64,000 nucleotides of DNA from Psychrobacter sp. 1044. Lineage in GTDB: Bacteria; Pseudomonadota; Gammaproteobacteria; Pseudomonadales; Moraxellaceae. The notes beneath the pieces are model-generated. The model was not told the DNA's origin and searched no databases. It worked only from the letters and a program-made list of their open reading frames with translations. Both the position numbers and the translations under genes were made by a program. The DNA is taken from positions 1-64,000 of the forward strand of contig NZ_CAJHAZ010000016.1 in NCBI RefSeq assembly GCF_904846525.1, read 5' to 3'. Of the stretch, positions 53,531-63,288 are shown piece after piece (within the stretch, counting starts at the first letter, position 1; each line of letters starts with the position of its first letter).

Positions 53531-54625
53531 ATGAGCATGATGAAGTCACTGATATTTATTGAACCAGGTAAAATCGAAATTGTAGATAAAAAAATCCCTG
53601 ATGTCGGCCCTAATGATGCCTTGATAAAAATTACGACCACGACCATTTGTGGTACTGACATTCACATCTTTAAAGGTGAGTATGCCGTTGCAAAAGGCTT
53701 AACCATTGGTCACGAGCCAGTAGGTATCATTGAAAAGCTTGGTAGCGCAGTCATGGGCTATGAAGAAGGGCAGCGAGTCATTGCTGGCGCCATTTGCCCA
53801 ACGTTTACCTCCTATGCCAGTCAAGATGGTTTCCCGTCACAAGACGGTGGTTATCTTGATGCAGATGGTAGATGTTCTTGTCACGGTTATAAAGCCACAG
53901 GCGGCTGGCGTTTTGGTAATCACATTGATGGCACGCAAGCAGAGTATGTGCTAGTGCCAGATGCGCAGGCCAATCTATGTCCAGTGCCAGATGGACTGAC
54001 GGATGAGCAAGTGTTGATGTGTCCTGACATTATGTCGACAGGCTTCAAAGGCGCAGAAAACGCCAATATTCAGATCGGTGATGTGGTTGCTATATTTGCA
54101 CAAGGACCGATTGGCTTGTGCGCGACAGCTGGTGCAAGGATTAAAGGCGCGTCACTGATTATCGCTGTCGATGGCAATAATGACCGTTTGGCCATGGCAA
54201 AGAAACTGGGAGCAGATATTACTCTAAACTTCACAGAAGTTGACGTGGTTGATGAGATCATGAAAATCACTGGTGGTCGTGGGGTGGATAGCAGTATCGA
54301 GGCGTTAGGTTTACAGTCTACGTTTGAGCAATGCCTCAAAATATTAAAACCAGGCGGTACACTCTCAAGCTTGGGTGTGTATTCTGAAGATTTAGTCATT
54401 CCAATGGCTCATTTCGCCTCTGGTCTTGGCGATCATACGATAAGAACGGCTCTCTGCCCAGGAGGTAAAGAGCGTATGCGCCGATTGATGAATGTCATCG
54501 AGTCCGGTCGAGTGGATTTATCAGAGATGGTGACGCATACCTATGCCTTGGATGATATTGTAGAGGCCTATGACTTGTTCATGCATCAGCGTGACGGCGT
54601 ACTAAAAATTGCTATCAAGCCATAA
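53531..54625 (+). CDS. Zinc-dependent alcohol dehydrogenase, secondary-alcohol-dehydrogenase type
   Basis: 364 residues, medium-chain dehydrogenase. Catalytic zinc ligands by alignment to clostridial isopropanol dehydrogenase: Cys40 (ICGTD), His61 (GHEP) and Asp166 (CPDIMSTGF), with GGWRFGNHIDGTQAEY, GVDSSIEALG and RTALCPGGKERMRRL also shared. The lobe usually holding the structural zinc is replaced by a loop around residues 86-125 with Cys-rich ends. The nucleotide site is IIAVDGNNDRL, whose Asp favours NAD over NADP. The substrate is unknown. AAGGAG is well spaced before the ATG. Confidence 0.88.
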   Translation: MSMMKSLIFIEPGKIEIVDKKIPDVGPNDALIKITTTTICGTDIHIFKGEYAVAKGLTIGHEPVGIIEKLGSAVMGYEEGQRVIAGAICPTFTSYASQDGFPSQDGGYLDADGRCSCHGYKATGGWRFGNHIDGTQAEYVLVPDAQANLCPVPDGLTDEQVLMCPDIMSTGFKGAENANIQIGDVVAIFAQGPIGLCATAGARIKGASLIIAVDGNNDRLAMAKKLGADITLNFTEVDVVDEIMKITGGRGVDSSIEALGLQSTFEQCLKILKPGGTLSSLGVYSEDLVIPMAHFASGLGDHTIRTALCPGGKERMRRLMNVIESGRVDLSEMVTHTYALDDIVEAYDLFMHQRDGVLKIAIKP

Positions 54626-54660
54626 TTATTCCGCAAGATATAATCGCTATATAATAAAAA

Positions 54661-54692
54661 AGCCTGCATCTAAAGGATACAGGCTCTTCTAT
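54661..54692. terminator. Terminator between the alcohol dehydrogenase gene and rppH
   Basis: AGCCTG and CAGGCT arms extended by ATC/GAT with one mismatch, A-run before and a short T-rich tail after. Convergent genes on both sides. Confidence 0.65.
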
Positions 54693-54721
54693 TACGTGTT
54701 ACTTTTAATCAAAATGTCAGT

Positions 54722-55243
54722 TCATCCTATCAACAAGTGATTGTCTTGTTCAGGAATAATCAGCTCTTGTCTTAGAGGTAGCTCAGGCACTAGCTCCTGC
54801 AAGGCACGACGATAAACGCCTCGTTTAAAATGAATCACTTGTCCAAGTGGATACCAGTAACTGACCCATTGCCAATGATCAAATTCTGGTTTGCCCTCAT
54901 CAAAGCGGATATGTTGAGTGTTCGTCTCATCTAAGCGTAGCAAAAACCATTTCTGTTTTTGCCCAATACATAAAGGGTGCTGTCCATGCCGCACATAGCG
55001 TTTTGGCAGACGATAACGCAACCAATCTTGCGTCACTGCCAATAAGTCTACATGACGCGGATGCAGGCCGACCTCTTCCCAGAGCTCGCGATACATCGCA
55101 TCCATCGGCGTCTCCCCACGGTCGATACCGCCTTGTGGGAACTGCCAAGCGTTGTGACCAATACGTTTTGCCCACAGAACCTGCCCTTGTGTATTTGCCA
55201 AGATGATGCCGACATTGGCGCGAAAGCCGTCTGCATCTATCAT
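54722..55243 (-). CDS. rppH: RNA pyrophosphohydrolase (Nudix)
   Basis: 173 residues. Nudix box [23 protein letters not shown] at about 36-58, split here as GX5EX7REUXEEXGU. N-terminal [23 protein letters not shown] and WQFPQGG are characteristic of RppH. It removes pyrophosphate from mRNA 5' ends to start RNase E decay. Stands alone on this strand. Confidence 0.94.
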   Translation of the reverse strand: MIDADGFRANVGIILANTQGQVLWAKRIGHNAWQFPQGGIDRGETPMDAMYRELWEEVGLHPRHVDLLAVTQDWLRYRLPKRYVRHGQHPLCIGQKQKWFLLRLDETNTQHIRFDEGKPEFDHWQWVSYWYPLGQVIHFKRGVYRRALQELVPELPLRQELIIPEQDNHLLIG

Positions 55244-55762
55244 GATTAAACCTTTTTAATTTATTTAAAATAGCTTATTTTGAGCTAGAACCGTGACAGC
55301 AATCATAATTATTATAAGGTGATGGTTGTCGATATTAGGTCAAAATAAGATTCATTACCGTTATTAAACCAAGAAACAAGCAAAATGTGTAACAGTATTT
55401 TGCTATAAAATGTTTCACGAGCTTAACTGTTTAAAATCAACCAGTTATAATTAAACTTTTGTAATGTTTTTTGGGGAATCTTACTGCAAAGAGAGGTTCG
55501 AACTATAAGAGGATAGGTTTGAATAATAAACAGTAGGCGGTGTATGAATGTTAATTCACTACTAAGAGAATTTTAGTAAAAATGTTTAATTGAAAATAAG
55601 GCTGCAAAAGACAAATAGGTGAACTATTCATAATGATAATAATTTTGGATGATAAGGGCTCGATAAAATGTGCCATTGGCTTATGCTACACTAGCCAAGT
55701 AAAACATATTGCCAGAAAATAAAAATCGGGCAACGAGCTAATTAAAATAAGGAATGGTCAAG
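55244..55762. other. Divergent intergenic region between rppH and the OsmC gene
   Basis: 519 bp, AT-rich. Holds a Fur-box-like sequence at 55629-55647 (CATAATGATAATAATTTTG, 15 of 19 to the GATAATGATAATCATTATC consensus) about 115 bp before the OsmC gene. No gene seen. Confidence 0.45.
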
Positions 55763-56176
55763 ATGTCAGAGTCAAAAGCAAGTGTAACGTGGCAAGAAAA
55801 TAAAGCATTTATGGGCGTGTCACCATCAGGGCATAATGTACAGATCGATGCTGATAAAGAAAAAGGCGCCAGTCCAATGGAGCTGATTCTATTGGGGCTT
55901 GGTGGTTGCGCTAGCTATGATGTGGTAGAGATTTTACAGAAATCGCGCCAAGCAGTGACAGATGTGCGTTGTGAATTGATTGCTCAGCGTGCTGAGAGCG
56001 TACCAGCGGTATATACCGATATTCATATGCACTTCGTAGTGACGGGTCAAGATGTCAAAGAAAAACAAGTCGAAAAAGCCATTCATTTATCAGCAGAAAA
56101 ATACTGCTCAGCCAGCAGAATGTTGGTACAGGGCGGCGTGAACGTCACTCATGATTTTGAAGTTATAGCAGGGTAG
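55763..56176 (+). CDS. OsmC-family protein
   Basis: About 137 residues from MSESKASVTWQENKAF. AAGGA lies directly against the in-frame ATG at 55754 but nine bases before 55763, so I prefer the latter. Motifs: GASPMELILLGLGGCASYDVV with the peroxidatic-type Cys, and the C-terminal EKYCSASRML with the second Cys, the OsmC/Ohr pair. The family reduces organic hydroperoxides or responds to osmotic stress. 14 bp before the MAPEG gene, probably an operon. Confidence 0.9.
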   Translation: MSESKASVTWQENKAFMGVSPSGHNVQIDADKEKGASPMELILLGLGGCASYDVVEILQKSRQAVTDVRCELIAQRAESVPAVYTDIHMHFVVTGQDVKEKQVEKAIHLSAEKYCSASRMLVQGGVNVTHDFEVIAG

Positions 56177-56190
56177 GGGCGAATATATTA

Positions 56191-56616
56191 ATGAATGCAC
56201 TTTTGGAGTTGGTCTCTAATACCGCAGCATCTGCCATTTCGGCAATGGTAGTAGCAAGCTTACTACCATGGTTGGTATCAATCGTTGCCAAAGCGTCTGG
56301 CGGTTTTAAAATCAGAAATAACGCACATCCTCGTGATTTTTTTCAGCATGCCACCGGAATGGCGGCAAGAGCCAATGCCGCGCAGCAAAACAGCTATGAG
56401 ACCTTGCCAGTATTTTTGGCAGCTGTCTTAACGGCGATGTTATTCTTTGTTCCGCAGGCGATTATTAATGTATTGGCTTGGCTATACGTACTGATTCGTA
56501 TTGGTTTTTGTGTGGCTTACATCACTAATTTATCGGCTTTTCGCTCCATACTTTGGGCGTTATCGATGGCTTGTTCTTTAATGCTGTTCTATTTAGCGAT
56601 TCGAGTAAGTGTATAA
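56191..56616 (+). CDS. MAPEG-family membrane protein
   Basis: 141 residues, four membrane helices. NNAHPRDFFQHATGMAARANAAQQNSYETLPVFLAAV fits the MAPEG signature, with Arg and Asn-rich loop for glutathione binding in eukaryotic members. The bacterial role is uncertain. Its place behind an OsmC gene suggests lipid peroxide or electrophile defence (inference). Confidence 0.85.
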   Translation: MNALLELVSNTAASAISAMVVASLLPWLVSIVAKASGGFKIRNNAHPRDFFQHATGMAARANAAQQNSYETLPVFLAAVLTAMLFFVPQAIINVLAWLYVLIRIGFCVAYITNLSAFRSILWALSMACSLMLFYLAIRVSV

Positions 56617-56669
56617 TTCTTGAGCGTTAACTTTCATAGCGTCTAGATCAATCAAATATTAGCAGGTGA

Positions 56670-57695
56670 TTATTGTTGTATGCTAGATTGTAGCGCATTG
56701 ATAATCACCGCTTTGTTTTTTTCTCGTTTGATACTGTCCCATAGAACTTTTGCTTCGCTATAGCCTTTGATGAGCATTGCGAGCCATTGCTTATAGCGAC
56801 CCACCAATATCACCTCAGTTTTGGCCTTACCTTCCAAAAACCTTATCTGATGGGTGACCATCGCTTCCCACGACAACGTCGCGGCACTTAGCATGACATC
56901 ATCTGAACCACAATCCACACGAGCAACCAAATCTGGACGGGTAACCGCGCCGCGACCTAACATCAAATGTTCTGTACCAGCTTGAGTCATACAGTTTTGC
57001 GCGTGCTCAGCATTCCATATTTCACCGTTGGCAATGACTGGAATATCGAGCGCATTAAAACTTTGAATCTTGTCCCAATAGGCTGGTGGCTTATAGCCTT
57101 GGGTTTTGGTCCGTGCATGAATGGTCAGCCAATCAGTACCACTGTCGTTAATCGCACCACGAATATCATCCATGCGGCTGGTATCGGTATAGCCCAAACG
57201 AATCTTGGCTGAGACTGGTATGTCGGCAGGTACTGCTTGACGCACAGCACTGATAATTTGATACAGGGTTTCGGGTTCATCCAACAATACTGAACCACCA
57301 CGATGGCTATTTACTGTCTTGGCAGGGCAACCAAAATTGATATCAATAGCAGGTGCACCAAGCTCGGCAGCATAAGCAGCATTGTCTGCCATGAGTTGCG
57401 CTTCGCTGCCCAAAAGTTGCAAATGTATCGGTGTGCCACAGGCTGTCTTAGCTTCATGACGTAATTCTGGCACGTATTTATAAAATACATGCGCTGGTAA
57501 AACGTGCTGAGTCACCCGAATAAACTCACTCACCGACCAGTCATAGGGGCGACCTAAATCTGCCGCAATCTGCGTAAGTATTTGCCGCATCAACGGATCG
57601 GTCAAGCCTTCCATTGGTGCCAGTAGGCGGACAGGATTGGCAAATAACTGACGGATGGTATTTTGGCGGGCTTGAAGTTGCTGATTATTATTCAT
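56670..57695 (-). CDS. dusC: tRNA-dihydrouridine(16) synthase
   Basis: 341 residues. TIM-barrel flavoenzyme: LLAPMEGLTDPLMRQIL, DINFGCPAKTVNSHRGGS with the catalytic Cys, TIHARTKTQGYKPPAYW and VIANGEIWNAEHAQ. The overall pattern fits DusC rather than DusA or DusB. Reduces uridine 16 of tRNAs. Follows the helicase gene by 90 bp on the same strand. Confidence 0.93.
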   Translation of the reverse strand: MNNNQQLQARQNTIRQLFANPVRLLAPMEGLTDPLMRQILTQIAADLGRPYDWSVSEFIRVTQHVLPAHVFYKYVPELRHEAKTACGTPIHLQLLGSEAQLMADNAAYAAELGAPAIDINFGCPAKTVNSHRGGSVLLDEPETLYQIISAVRQAVPADIPVSAKIRLGYTDTSRMDDIRGAINDSGTDWLTIHARTKTQGYKPPAYWDKIQSFNALDIPVIANGEIWNAEHAQNCMTQAGTEHLMLGRGAVTRPDLVARVDCGSDDVMLSAATLSWEAMVTHQIRFLEGKAKTEVILVGRYKQWLAMLIKGYSEAKVLWDSIKREKNKAVIINALQSSIQQ

Positions 57696-57785
57696 GCTTG
57701 TGGTTCACTGCTAAAAAGTTGCTATAACGAAAGATAAACTAGGAATTTAGAATGGCAAATGCAAAGAGTGTCTAATTTAGGAAAA

Positions 57786-59285
57786 TTAAGTATTACCAAA
57801 AATTACTTTCTTACCTATCTGTAATCCTGATATCAAATCTTTAATATTATGAATATCTAAGTTGGTTTGGGCACGAGTGCAAGCAACGTAGAGCAGCCGC
57901 AACTCTTCTGGACTTATTTTGACCGCATTGGTGGTGACATCATAATAAAAATCATCGTCTAGTTGCACCTTTCCCCATTCGAGCCCTTTGGCTTTGTGAG
58001 CAGTTGAGATGACATAGTCCGCATTTTCGATACTGGTTAAGCTATTGACCGCTTGGCTTAATACATTAGTACCATGGTCATCGACCAATTTGACAAGGGT
58101 TTTGAGATCGCTGCCTTCATTGGTTTCTGAGTACTCTTGTACATCGCCCCAATTATAAAAATATGCCAGTTCAGGCACACCATAAGCAGATTTGCCATTT
58201 TTTAAATTTTCGGCAGCCTGACAGAATTTGAGCATACGATCCGTATCGGCTTGCAGAGCGACTCTATGACCGAGTTTAAGTCCGGTCAATAGCTGCGACA
58301 TTGCAGCAGCATTGGTGCGACATAGGATGGCGTCTTTTTTACTGTGTACCATGCCTTTGTCAATAGAGGACTGTTTATTAGGGTTGCCTTTGAGCGGTAC
58401 GTCTTCTTGTAATGCCTTTAGTAATGTATTGGCGACTTCTGCAATTGGCTCGCCAAAACGAAATGACTGTGTCAACAAGGTTTGCGGTAGGGGCAGTTTT
58501 TTCATGGCATTGACTGCACCGCGCCACTCGTAAATTTGCTGGTGCGCATCGCCCACATAAATGACCTGTCTCGGTTGCTGGGTCAAAATGCCCATCATTA
58601 ATGGGTCGGCATCTTGCGCTTCATCAAACAAAATAAAATCTGCTGGAATACTTGGCTTAGACAATGCCCAAAGCTTCAGATAAATATCATGACCAATACC
58701 AGCAGGGTGCCGCGCATCAATCGACTGTAGCCAACGCTGCTCGACGGCAGGGTAGAGCATTTCGCGTAATTGCTCTGCATCTGACTCATCGAGCCAGCTC
58801 GGGAATATTATGTGTCTGGGTGCAGGATAGCTGGCATGCGTACTACAGAAATTACTCACAGCATCACTCACGAAACGTGATAATCGGGCTGGCGTGAGCG
58901 TGATATATTTATTTATACCATCCATTTGCCGACGTACTTGCACTGGTTGCAATCCCAAATCATCACCGAGGCGTTTGGGGGAGAATCTTGGTAAGGATAA
59001 CTTGGCTGTGATATCACGGGCGACATGACGATACGCAAGCGAATGAAAGGTGCGACATTCCACATGTGATGGAAACTTTGAACGAGCATCATTGGCAATC
59101 GTTTTATTAAAGGCTAAGTATAAGCCGCGTCCGCGCAGGCGTTCACCGATTAGCTTCAATGTCGTGGTTTTACCAGCACCCGCATAAGCCACCACTTTGA
59201 ATGACTTGTGATCCATCGCCATATTGAGCGCGTTCAATTGCTCATCAGTGGGATCGCTCATATAAGCTGGCATAGATGCGGACAT
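57786..59285 (-). CDS. Superfamily 1 (UvrD/FBH1-like) DNA helicase
   Basis: 499 residues, shorter than UvrD. Motifs in order: GAGKTT at 36-41 (Walker A), CRTFHSLAYRHV (Ia), LFDEAQDADP (II, DEAQD), VYVGDAHQQIYEWRGA (III), LTQSFRFGEPIAEVA (IV), VISTAHKAKGLEW (V) and LRLLYVACTRAQTNLDI (VI). Large 1B/2B insertions are missing. The closest pattern I recall is the FBH1-type small helicase, which acts on recombination intermediates, but the precise role is unknown. Confidence 0.87.
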   Translation of the reverse strand: MSASMPAYMSDPTDEQLNALNMAMDHKSFKVVAYAGAGKTTTLKLIGERLRGRGLYLAFNKTIANDARSKFPSHVECRTFHSLAYRHVARDITAKLSLPRFSPKRLGDDLGLQPVQVRRQMDGINKYITLTPARLSRFVSDAVSNFCSTHASYPAPRHIIFPSWLDESDAEQLREMLYPAVEQRWLQSIDARHPAGIGHDIYLKLWALSKPSIPADFILFDEAQDADPLMMGILTQQPRQVIYVGDAHQQIYEWRGAVNAMKKLPLPQTLLTQSFRFGEPIAEVANTLLKALQEDVPLKGNPNKQSSIDKGMVHSKKDAILCRTNAAAMSQLLTGLKLGHRVALQADTDRMLKFCQAAENLKNGKSAYGVPELAYFYNWGDVQEYSETNEGSDLKTLVKLVDDHGTNVLSQAVNSLTSIENADYVISTAHKAKGLEWGKVQLDDDFYYDVTTNAVKISPEELRLLYVACTRAQTNLDIHNIKDLISGLQIGKKVIFGNT

Positions 59286-59555
59286 AACAAAGTTACCTAA
59301 AAGAGTAAAACATGGTCAAAAATGATAGGGGTAAAAAAAGCCACTGCGTAGACAATGGCTGATTAGTGATCATATAGTCAATCCTCTATAAATTGGATAT
59401 GGTGTCAGTCTCGCTTAGTCTACTATTTGTAGTACTTTCACTCGACTTTCTTGTATCCAAATTATATTGAACCGACTATAGTCAAAAGATGTATCGACGA
59501 TTACTTGAGGCTTAAGTAGCCATATTAACAGATTATAGGATTGGCCTGTTTTGAA

Positions 59556-60452
59556 TTAACTGGTAAGTTCATTTTCGTTTGAGGCTTTACCATCTATTAA
59601 AGCAGCGCTAGGCTTTTCTTTAATTAAGATTTTGGCTAAAAACAAACCAAGCTCAAATAATAGCCACATTGGAATGGCGAGCATCAGCATCGACACGCCA
59701 TCGGGTGGTGTGACGACGGCTGCTACTGCAAAACAGCCCACAATAATATAACGACGTTTGTCTTCTAGACTCTGAATGGAGACGACACCGACCAATATCA
59801 ACAGTAAGGTGACAACTGGAATCTCAAAAGTCAGTCCAAATACCATGAATAGTTTCAGCGCGAAGCTTAGATAACTGTCGATATCTGTCATCGGTAGGAC
59901 GTTTTGCGGGGCAAACATGATAAAGAACTTTAAAACGCCTTTAAGCACGATAAAATACGCAAAGGCTACCCCAGTATAGAACAAGAATATTGAGGATGCT
60001 AACACTGGAATCGCGATTTTTTTCTCTTTTTTGTATAAACCTGGAGCCACAAAAGACCAAATTTGATACAGAATATAAGGCATGGCAAAGAATGCAGCGA
60101 CAAAAACAGTCAGGCGTATCGGTGCCATAAAGTTGGAAGTGATATCCGTCGCGATCATCGTTGAGTTGGCAGGTAACTGAGCAACCAATGGGTTGGACAA
60201 AAAATCATAGAGCTCGCGTGAAAATCCGACTAAGGCTAAAAATATGACCAGTACGGCAACACATATCTTAATCAAATGATGACGAAGTTCAATCAAATGC
60301 TCGGTAATCGGCATATCGCCAAGTGAGCTTAAGATATCGCCAGAGTCCTCAGTATTGCTGTCGACATTACCATCTATGGTAGCTGTTGAGGTCTCGATAT
60401 CTGAATCCGCGACTTTTTCTTGACGGCTTTTTTTACGTTTAAATAAGCCCAC
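59556..60452 (-). CDS. tatC: Twin-arginine translocase subunit TatC
   Basis: 298 residues with a GTG start; AGGAG is eight bases before it. A charged 50-residue N-terminal extension (KRKKSRQEKVADSDIETS...) precedes the core MPITEHLIELRHHLIKI. Six membrane helices follow, with FEIPVVTLLLILVGVV and AVVTPPDGVSMLMLAIPMWLLFELGLFLA. It is the signal-recognition component. The GTG overlaps the tatB stop by one base (TAGTG), so translation is coupled. Confidence 0.96.
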   Translation of the reverse strand: MGLFKRKKSRQEKVADSDIETSTATIDGNVDSNTEDSGDILSSLGDMPITEHLIELRHHLIKICVAVLVIFLALVGFSRELYDFLSNPLVAQLPANSTMIATDITSNFMAPIRLTVFVAAFFAMPYILYQIWSFVAPGLYKKEKKIAIPVLASSIFLFYTGVAFAYFIVLKGVLKFFIMFAPQNVLPMTDIDSYLSFALKLFMVFGLTFEIPVVTLLLILVGVVSIQSLEDKRRYIIVGCFAVAAVVTPPDGVSMLMLAIPMWLLFELGLFLAKILIKEKPSAALIDGKASNENELTS

Positions 60453-61147
60453 TAATGACTCTCCTGCTCATGAACAGAAGCCTGTTTAGGTAAAAGACTG
60501 TCTATATGGCTATTTAGTAAGATATCGGCTTTATAATTTGGTAAGTAGGGCGGTTGCGGCAAACGACGCGCTTTATCATAAGCACCAAGACGAAACCACA
60601 TATTTTCCCACGGTCTAGTTGTGATGGTTTGAGACACTGGATTGGCGTTATCACTACAGTCAGTTTTTGGACTACCATTATCGCCTTGTGCCGATGACTG
60701 CTCAGGGCTTTCTGGTTTCTCAGCCTGTCTATTACTGTCATAGGCGTAGTCAAACGCTTTTGGCTGCACTGGTTGATTATCATCATTCTCACTACTGGCT
60801 TGACTACTTTGTTTAGGTGTATTGTCATCGCCTGGATCACGCGATGCTTTTAAATGCTGGTTTTGCGAGGATTCAAACTCTTGCATACTGCCGCGCATCT
60901 CCGCCATCTCACGCCTCATATCTGCTTCAGTCTGGCGAATTTTGGCCAGCTCTTTTTGCATAAGCTGGCGGGTCTCTGCCAAATCAAGCTCAGCTTCGAT
61001 TTCAGACTGCAGGGTGGATACCGTGCGGCGAATTTTGGCATACCATTGCCCAGCGGTACGCGCTGCCTGTGGCAGTTTTTCTGGGCCCAAGACGATTAGG
61101 GCGATAACACCAAAAAGGAGTAGTTCAGAAAAGCCGATATCAAACAT
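60452..61147 (-). CDS. tatB: Sec-independent translocase subunit TatB
   Basis: 231 residues. MFDIGFSELLLFGVIALIVLGPEKLPQAARTAG holds the single membrane helix and the Gly-Pro hinge. A charged amphipathic helix and a long Gln/Ser/Asp-rich tail follow, longer than in E. coli (171). Works with TatC in receptor function. Confidence 0.95.
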   Translation of the reverse strand: MFDIGFSELLLFGVIALIVLGPEKLPQAARTAGQWYAKIRRTVSTLQSEIEAELDLAETRQLMQKELAKIRQTEADMRREMAEMRGSMQEFESSQNQHLKASRDPGDDNTPKQSSQASSENDDNQPVQPKAFDYAYDSNRQAEKPESPEQSSAQGDNGSPKTDCSDNANPVSQTITTRPWENMWFRLGAYDKARRLPQPPYLPNYKADILLNSHIDSLLPKQASVHEQESH

Positions 61148-61188
61148 AATGTTCCGATGTAATTGTCTAAAAGGTCACTGTCTAGAGG

Positions 61189-61431
61189 CTATACATTATG
61201 CGTGTCATCAACCTTGGTGGTTGTTGGGCGCTCTTCAGTGTGTGCATTGCCATCATGATCGAGCACCACATGCTTTTTAGCATGCTCAGTATTTTCGTCT
61301 TTGACCGCTTCTTTGAAGCCTTTGACTGCGCCGCCCAAATCTTTGCCAGCATTTCTAAGCTTTGAGGTGCCAAATACGACTACCACTACCACTAATAAAA
61401 TCAGCCAATGCGTAATAGAAAAACTACCCAT
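61189..61431 (-). CDS. tatA: Sec-independent translocase subunit TatA
   Basis: 80 residues. [39 protein letters not shown] is the TatA helix, hinge and amphipathic segment. The C-terminal tail is charged. Forms the pore-like assemblies. 41 bp before tatB. Confidence 0.96.
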   Translation of the reverse strand: MGSFSITHWLILLVVVVVVFGTSKLRNAGKDLGGAVKGFKEAVKDENTEHAKKHVVLDHDGNAHTEERPTTTKVDDTHNV

Positions 61432-61619
61432 AAAGGTATCCTTGTGTCTTGGTTTTCAGTCTTTGTATGCCTACTTTGGGTGTATCGAATATCGTTATAC
61501 TCAATAAACAGCCTCGACATACAATGCGAAGTAAAACAGAGCTATATTATAACCTGCACTTGTGACAAAAAGGTGAAATCAACAATAATCAAACAGGGCA
61601 AGCGCCAAGCTTATAGAAA

Positions 61620-62468
61620 CTATCGAGCCGCCTTTTCATCGATACCTGATAGACCAAAACGTCGACCTAGCTCATTTAATACCGCATCCGACTCAATATC
61701 GAACCACGCCAGTCCTACTAATGTATGAAACCAGACATCGGCCACTTCATAGATGAGCTCATGACGAGCGTCATCGTATTGCGCTTTATTGCTATTTTCG
61801 TCGCAATTGGCAAAATCTTTGGCGGCAATGATACTTTCAGTACTTTCTTCGCCAACTTTCTCTAGAATTTTATTTAAACCCTTTGCGTATAAGCTTGCCA
61901 CGTACGAGCTATCAGCATCCGCTTGTTTACGCTCTGCCAATACACCGTCAAGCTGCTGCAAAATAGAGCGGTTAGTAGTGTCATGGTGACTGTGATTGGC
62001 ATCTGAAGGGATTACATCGTGAGCCTGCGTCTCGTTAGTTTTAGGAGTGGCTTTTTCTGCATCGCTTGAATAATAAATATCAGCAGGGTCTTTTAATACC
62101 TTATCGATGGTTTGCCATTCCGGCGTTTGTCCCGACAAATCTAAACGCTGATAGAAGCAAGATTCGCGACCAGTATGGCAAGCGATACCGCCAGCCTGAG
62201 TGACACTAAGGACAATCACGTCTGCATCACAGTCCAAGCGAATATCATGTACAGTCTGAGTATGACCCGATGACTCGCCCTTATGCCACAATTTGGCACG
62301 TGAGCGCGAAAAATAAACCGCTGTCTGCGTTTGCGCGGTTAACTGTAGTGCTTCGGCATTCATCCAAGCCATCATCAAAATACGCCCAGACTTATGATCT
62401 TGAGCAATTGCAGGAATCAAACCATCATCATTAAATTTTATGGCAGCCAGCCAAGCAGGTAAAGTCAT
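61620..62468 (-). CDS. hisI: Bifunctional histidine biosynthesis protein HisI-HisE
   Basis: 282 residues. N-terminal phosphoribosyl-AMP cyclohydrolase ([54 protein letters not shown] with zinc Cys). C-terminal phosphoribosyl-ATP pyrophosphatase ([35 protein letters not shown]). A low-complexity linker of about 40-45 residues (about 128-172) separates them, making it clearly longer than E. coli HisIE (203). Pathway steps two and three. It precedes tatA by 188 bp. Confidence 0.93.
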   Translation of the reverse strand: MTLPAWLAAIKFNDDGLIPAIAQDHKSGRILMMAWMNAEALQLTAQTQTAVYFSRSRAKLWHKGESSGHTQTVHDIRLDCDADVIVLSVTQAGGIACHTGRESCFYQRLDLSGQTPEWQTIDKVLKDPADIYYSSDAEKATPKTNETQAHDVIPSDANHSHHDTTNRSILQQLDGVLAERKQADADSSYVASLYAKGLNKILEKVGEESTESIIAAKDFANCDENSNKAQYDDARHELIYEVADVWFHTLVGLAWFDIESDAVLNELGRRFGLSGIDEKAAR

Positions 62469-62563
62469 AATATATCTGTCTTCTTATTTATATAGCAATC
62501 AAAGGGGAATAAGTGAATCGTAACGGATTCTATTTATGGTCTGAATAAAAAAGCGGTTAGCAT

Positions 62564-62578
62564 TAGGGCATATCCTCA
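62564..62578 (+). repeat. Solo copy of a MITE-like terminal sequence
   Basis: TAGGGCATATCCTCA matches the left end of the 63289-63463 element in 14 of 15 bases. It lies three bases from the stop codon of the thioesterase gene. No partner end is seen close by, so it may be a remnant, or the outer end of a larger composite with 63448-63462. Confidence 0.6.
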
Positions 62579-62581
62579 ATA

Positions 62582-63025
62582 TCAAATCCTGTAGAGATGT
62601 GGGTACAGCGCTTCTTTCATAATTTTATCAAGCGCAATGGATTTATTGAGGCGAAAGTCATAATTGACAAAATGCTGCCGCGCCTTGGCTACTGTTTCTC
62701 CAGTATGCATACGGGTAATTTTTATCACTATAGTGCCACCATTATCGTATAACGGTTCAACGCCTACTTCAAATAATAGCTCTTCACGCGCCCGTATGCG
62801 ACTGACAATAATTAGTTGTAACTCATCGATAATTAAACCGTGATAATCTGCATCGATCTCTTTAATACCTTTAGAGTAAAAAAATCTTTGCCGCGCCTCA
62901 CATAGCAACGCAGTCAATGATTCGAGCGTCAGGTACTGAGCCATATCAAGCTCAATATGACGCACACGCATCACTGTTTCAAAGACAAATATGTCGTTAT
63001 CAAAGTCTAATTCTTGTTTTGACAC
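62582..63025 (-). CDS. Hotdog-fold acyl-CoA thioesterase-like protein
   Basis: 147 residues. The 4HBT-like core runs VFETVMRVRHIELDMAQYLTLESL, FYSKGIKEIDADYHGLIIDELQLI, and REELLFEVGVEPLYDNGGTIVIKI. The usual catalytic Asp/Glu is not certain. Possible YbgC/FadM relative; the substrate is unknown. No signal peptide. It sits in its own small unit between hisIE and a MITE-like element, and its 3' end abuts another repeat end. Confidence 0.8.
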   Translation of the reverse strand: MSKQELDFDNDIFVFETVMRVRHIELDMAQYLTLESLTALLCEARQRFFYSKGIKEIDADYHGLIIDELQLIIVSRIRAREELLFEVGVEPLYDNGGTIVIKITRMHTGETVAKARQHFVNYDFRLNKSIALDKIMKEALYPHLYRI

Positions 63026-63288
63026 GTTATCTCCTAGATTGATTGCAGGCTATGAATGCTGCTAATCATGGTGTAGGTTGGTAGCGTCATCATCGTACGA
63101 TAGACGCTCGATAAGTGTGATAAATAACTTTGTATTATTAATGCTCAGCTTATACTACAGTTCAGTCTCTACTTAAGCACAGCTTAAGCTGACATTCAAT
63201 CTATTTGGCGGTAAATCCGCAGTTTTATGAGTGTTTTGACTAAAATCTTTATAAATGGGCTCATACCCATTATCCACTGTCATGCCTA

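Noticed and set aside
60822..61280. 152-codon plus-strand frame opposite tatA and tatB
   Set aside because: Fully opposed to two well-identified Tat genes; Ser/Ile-rich antisense artefact.
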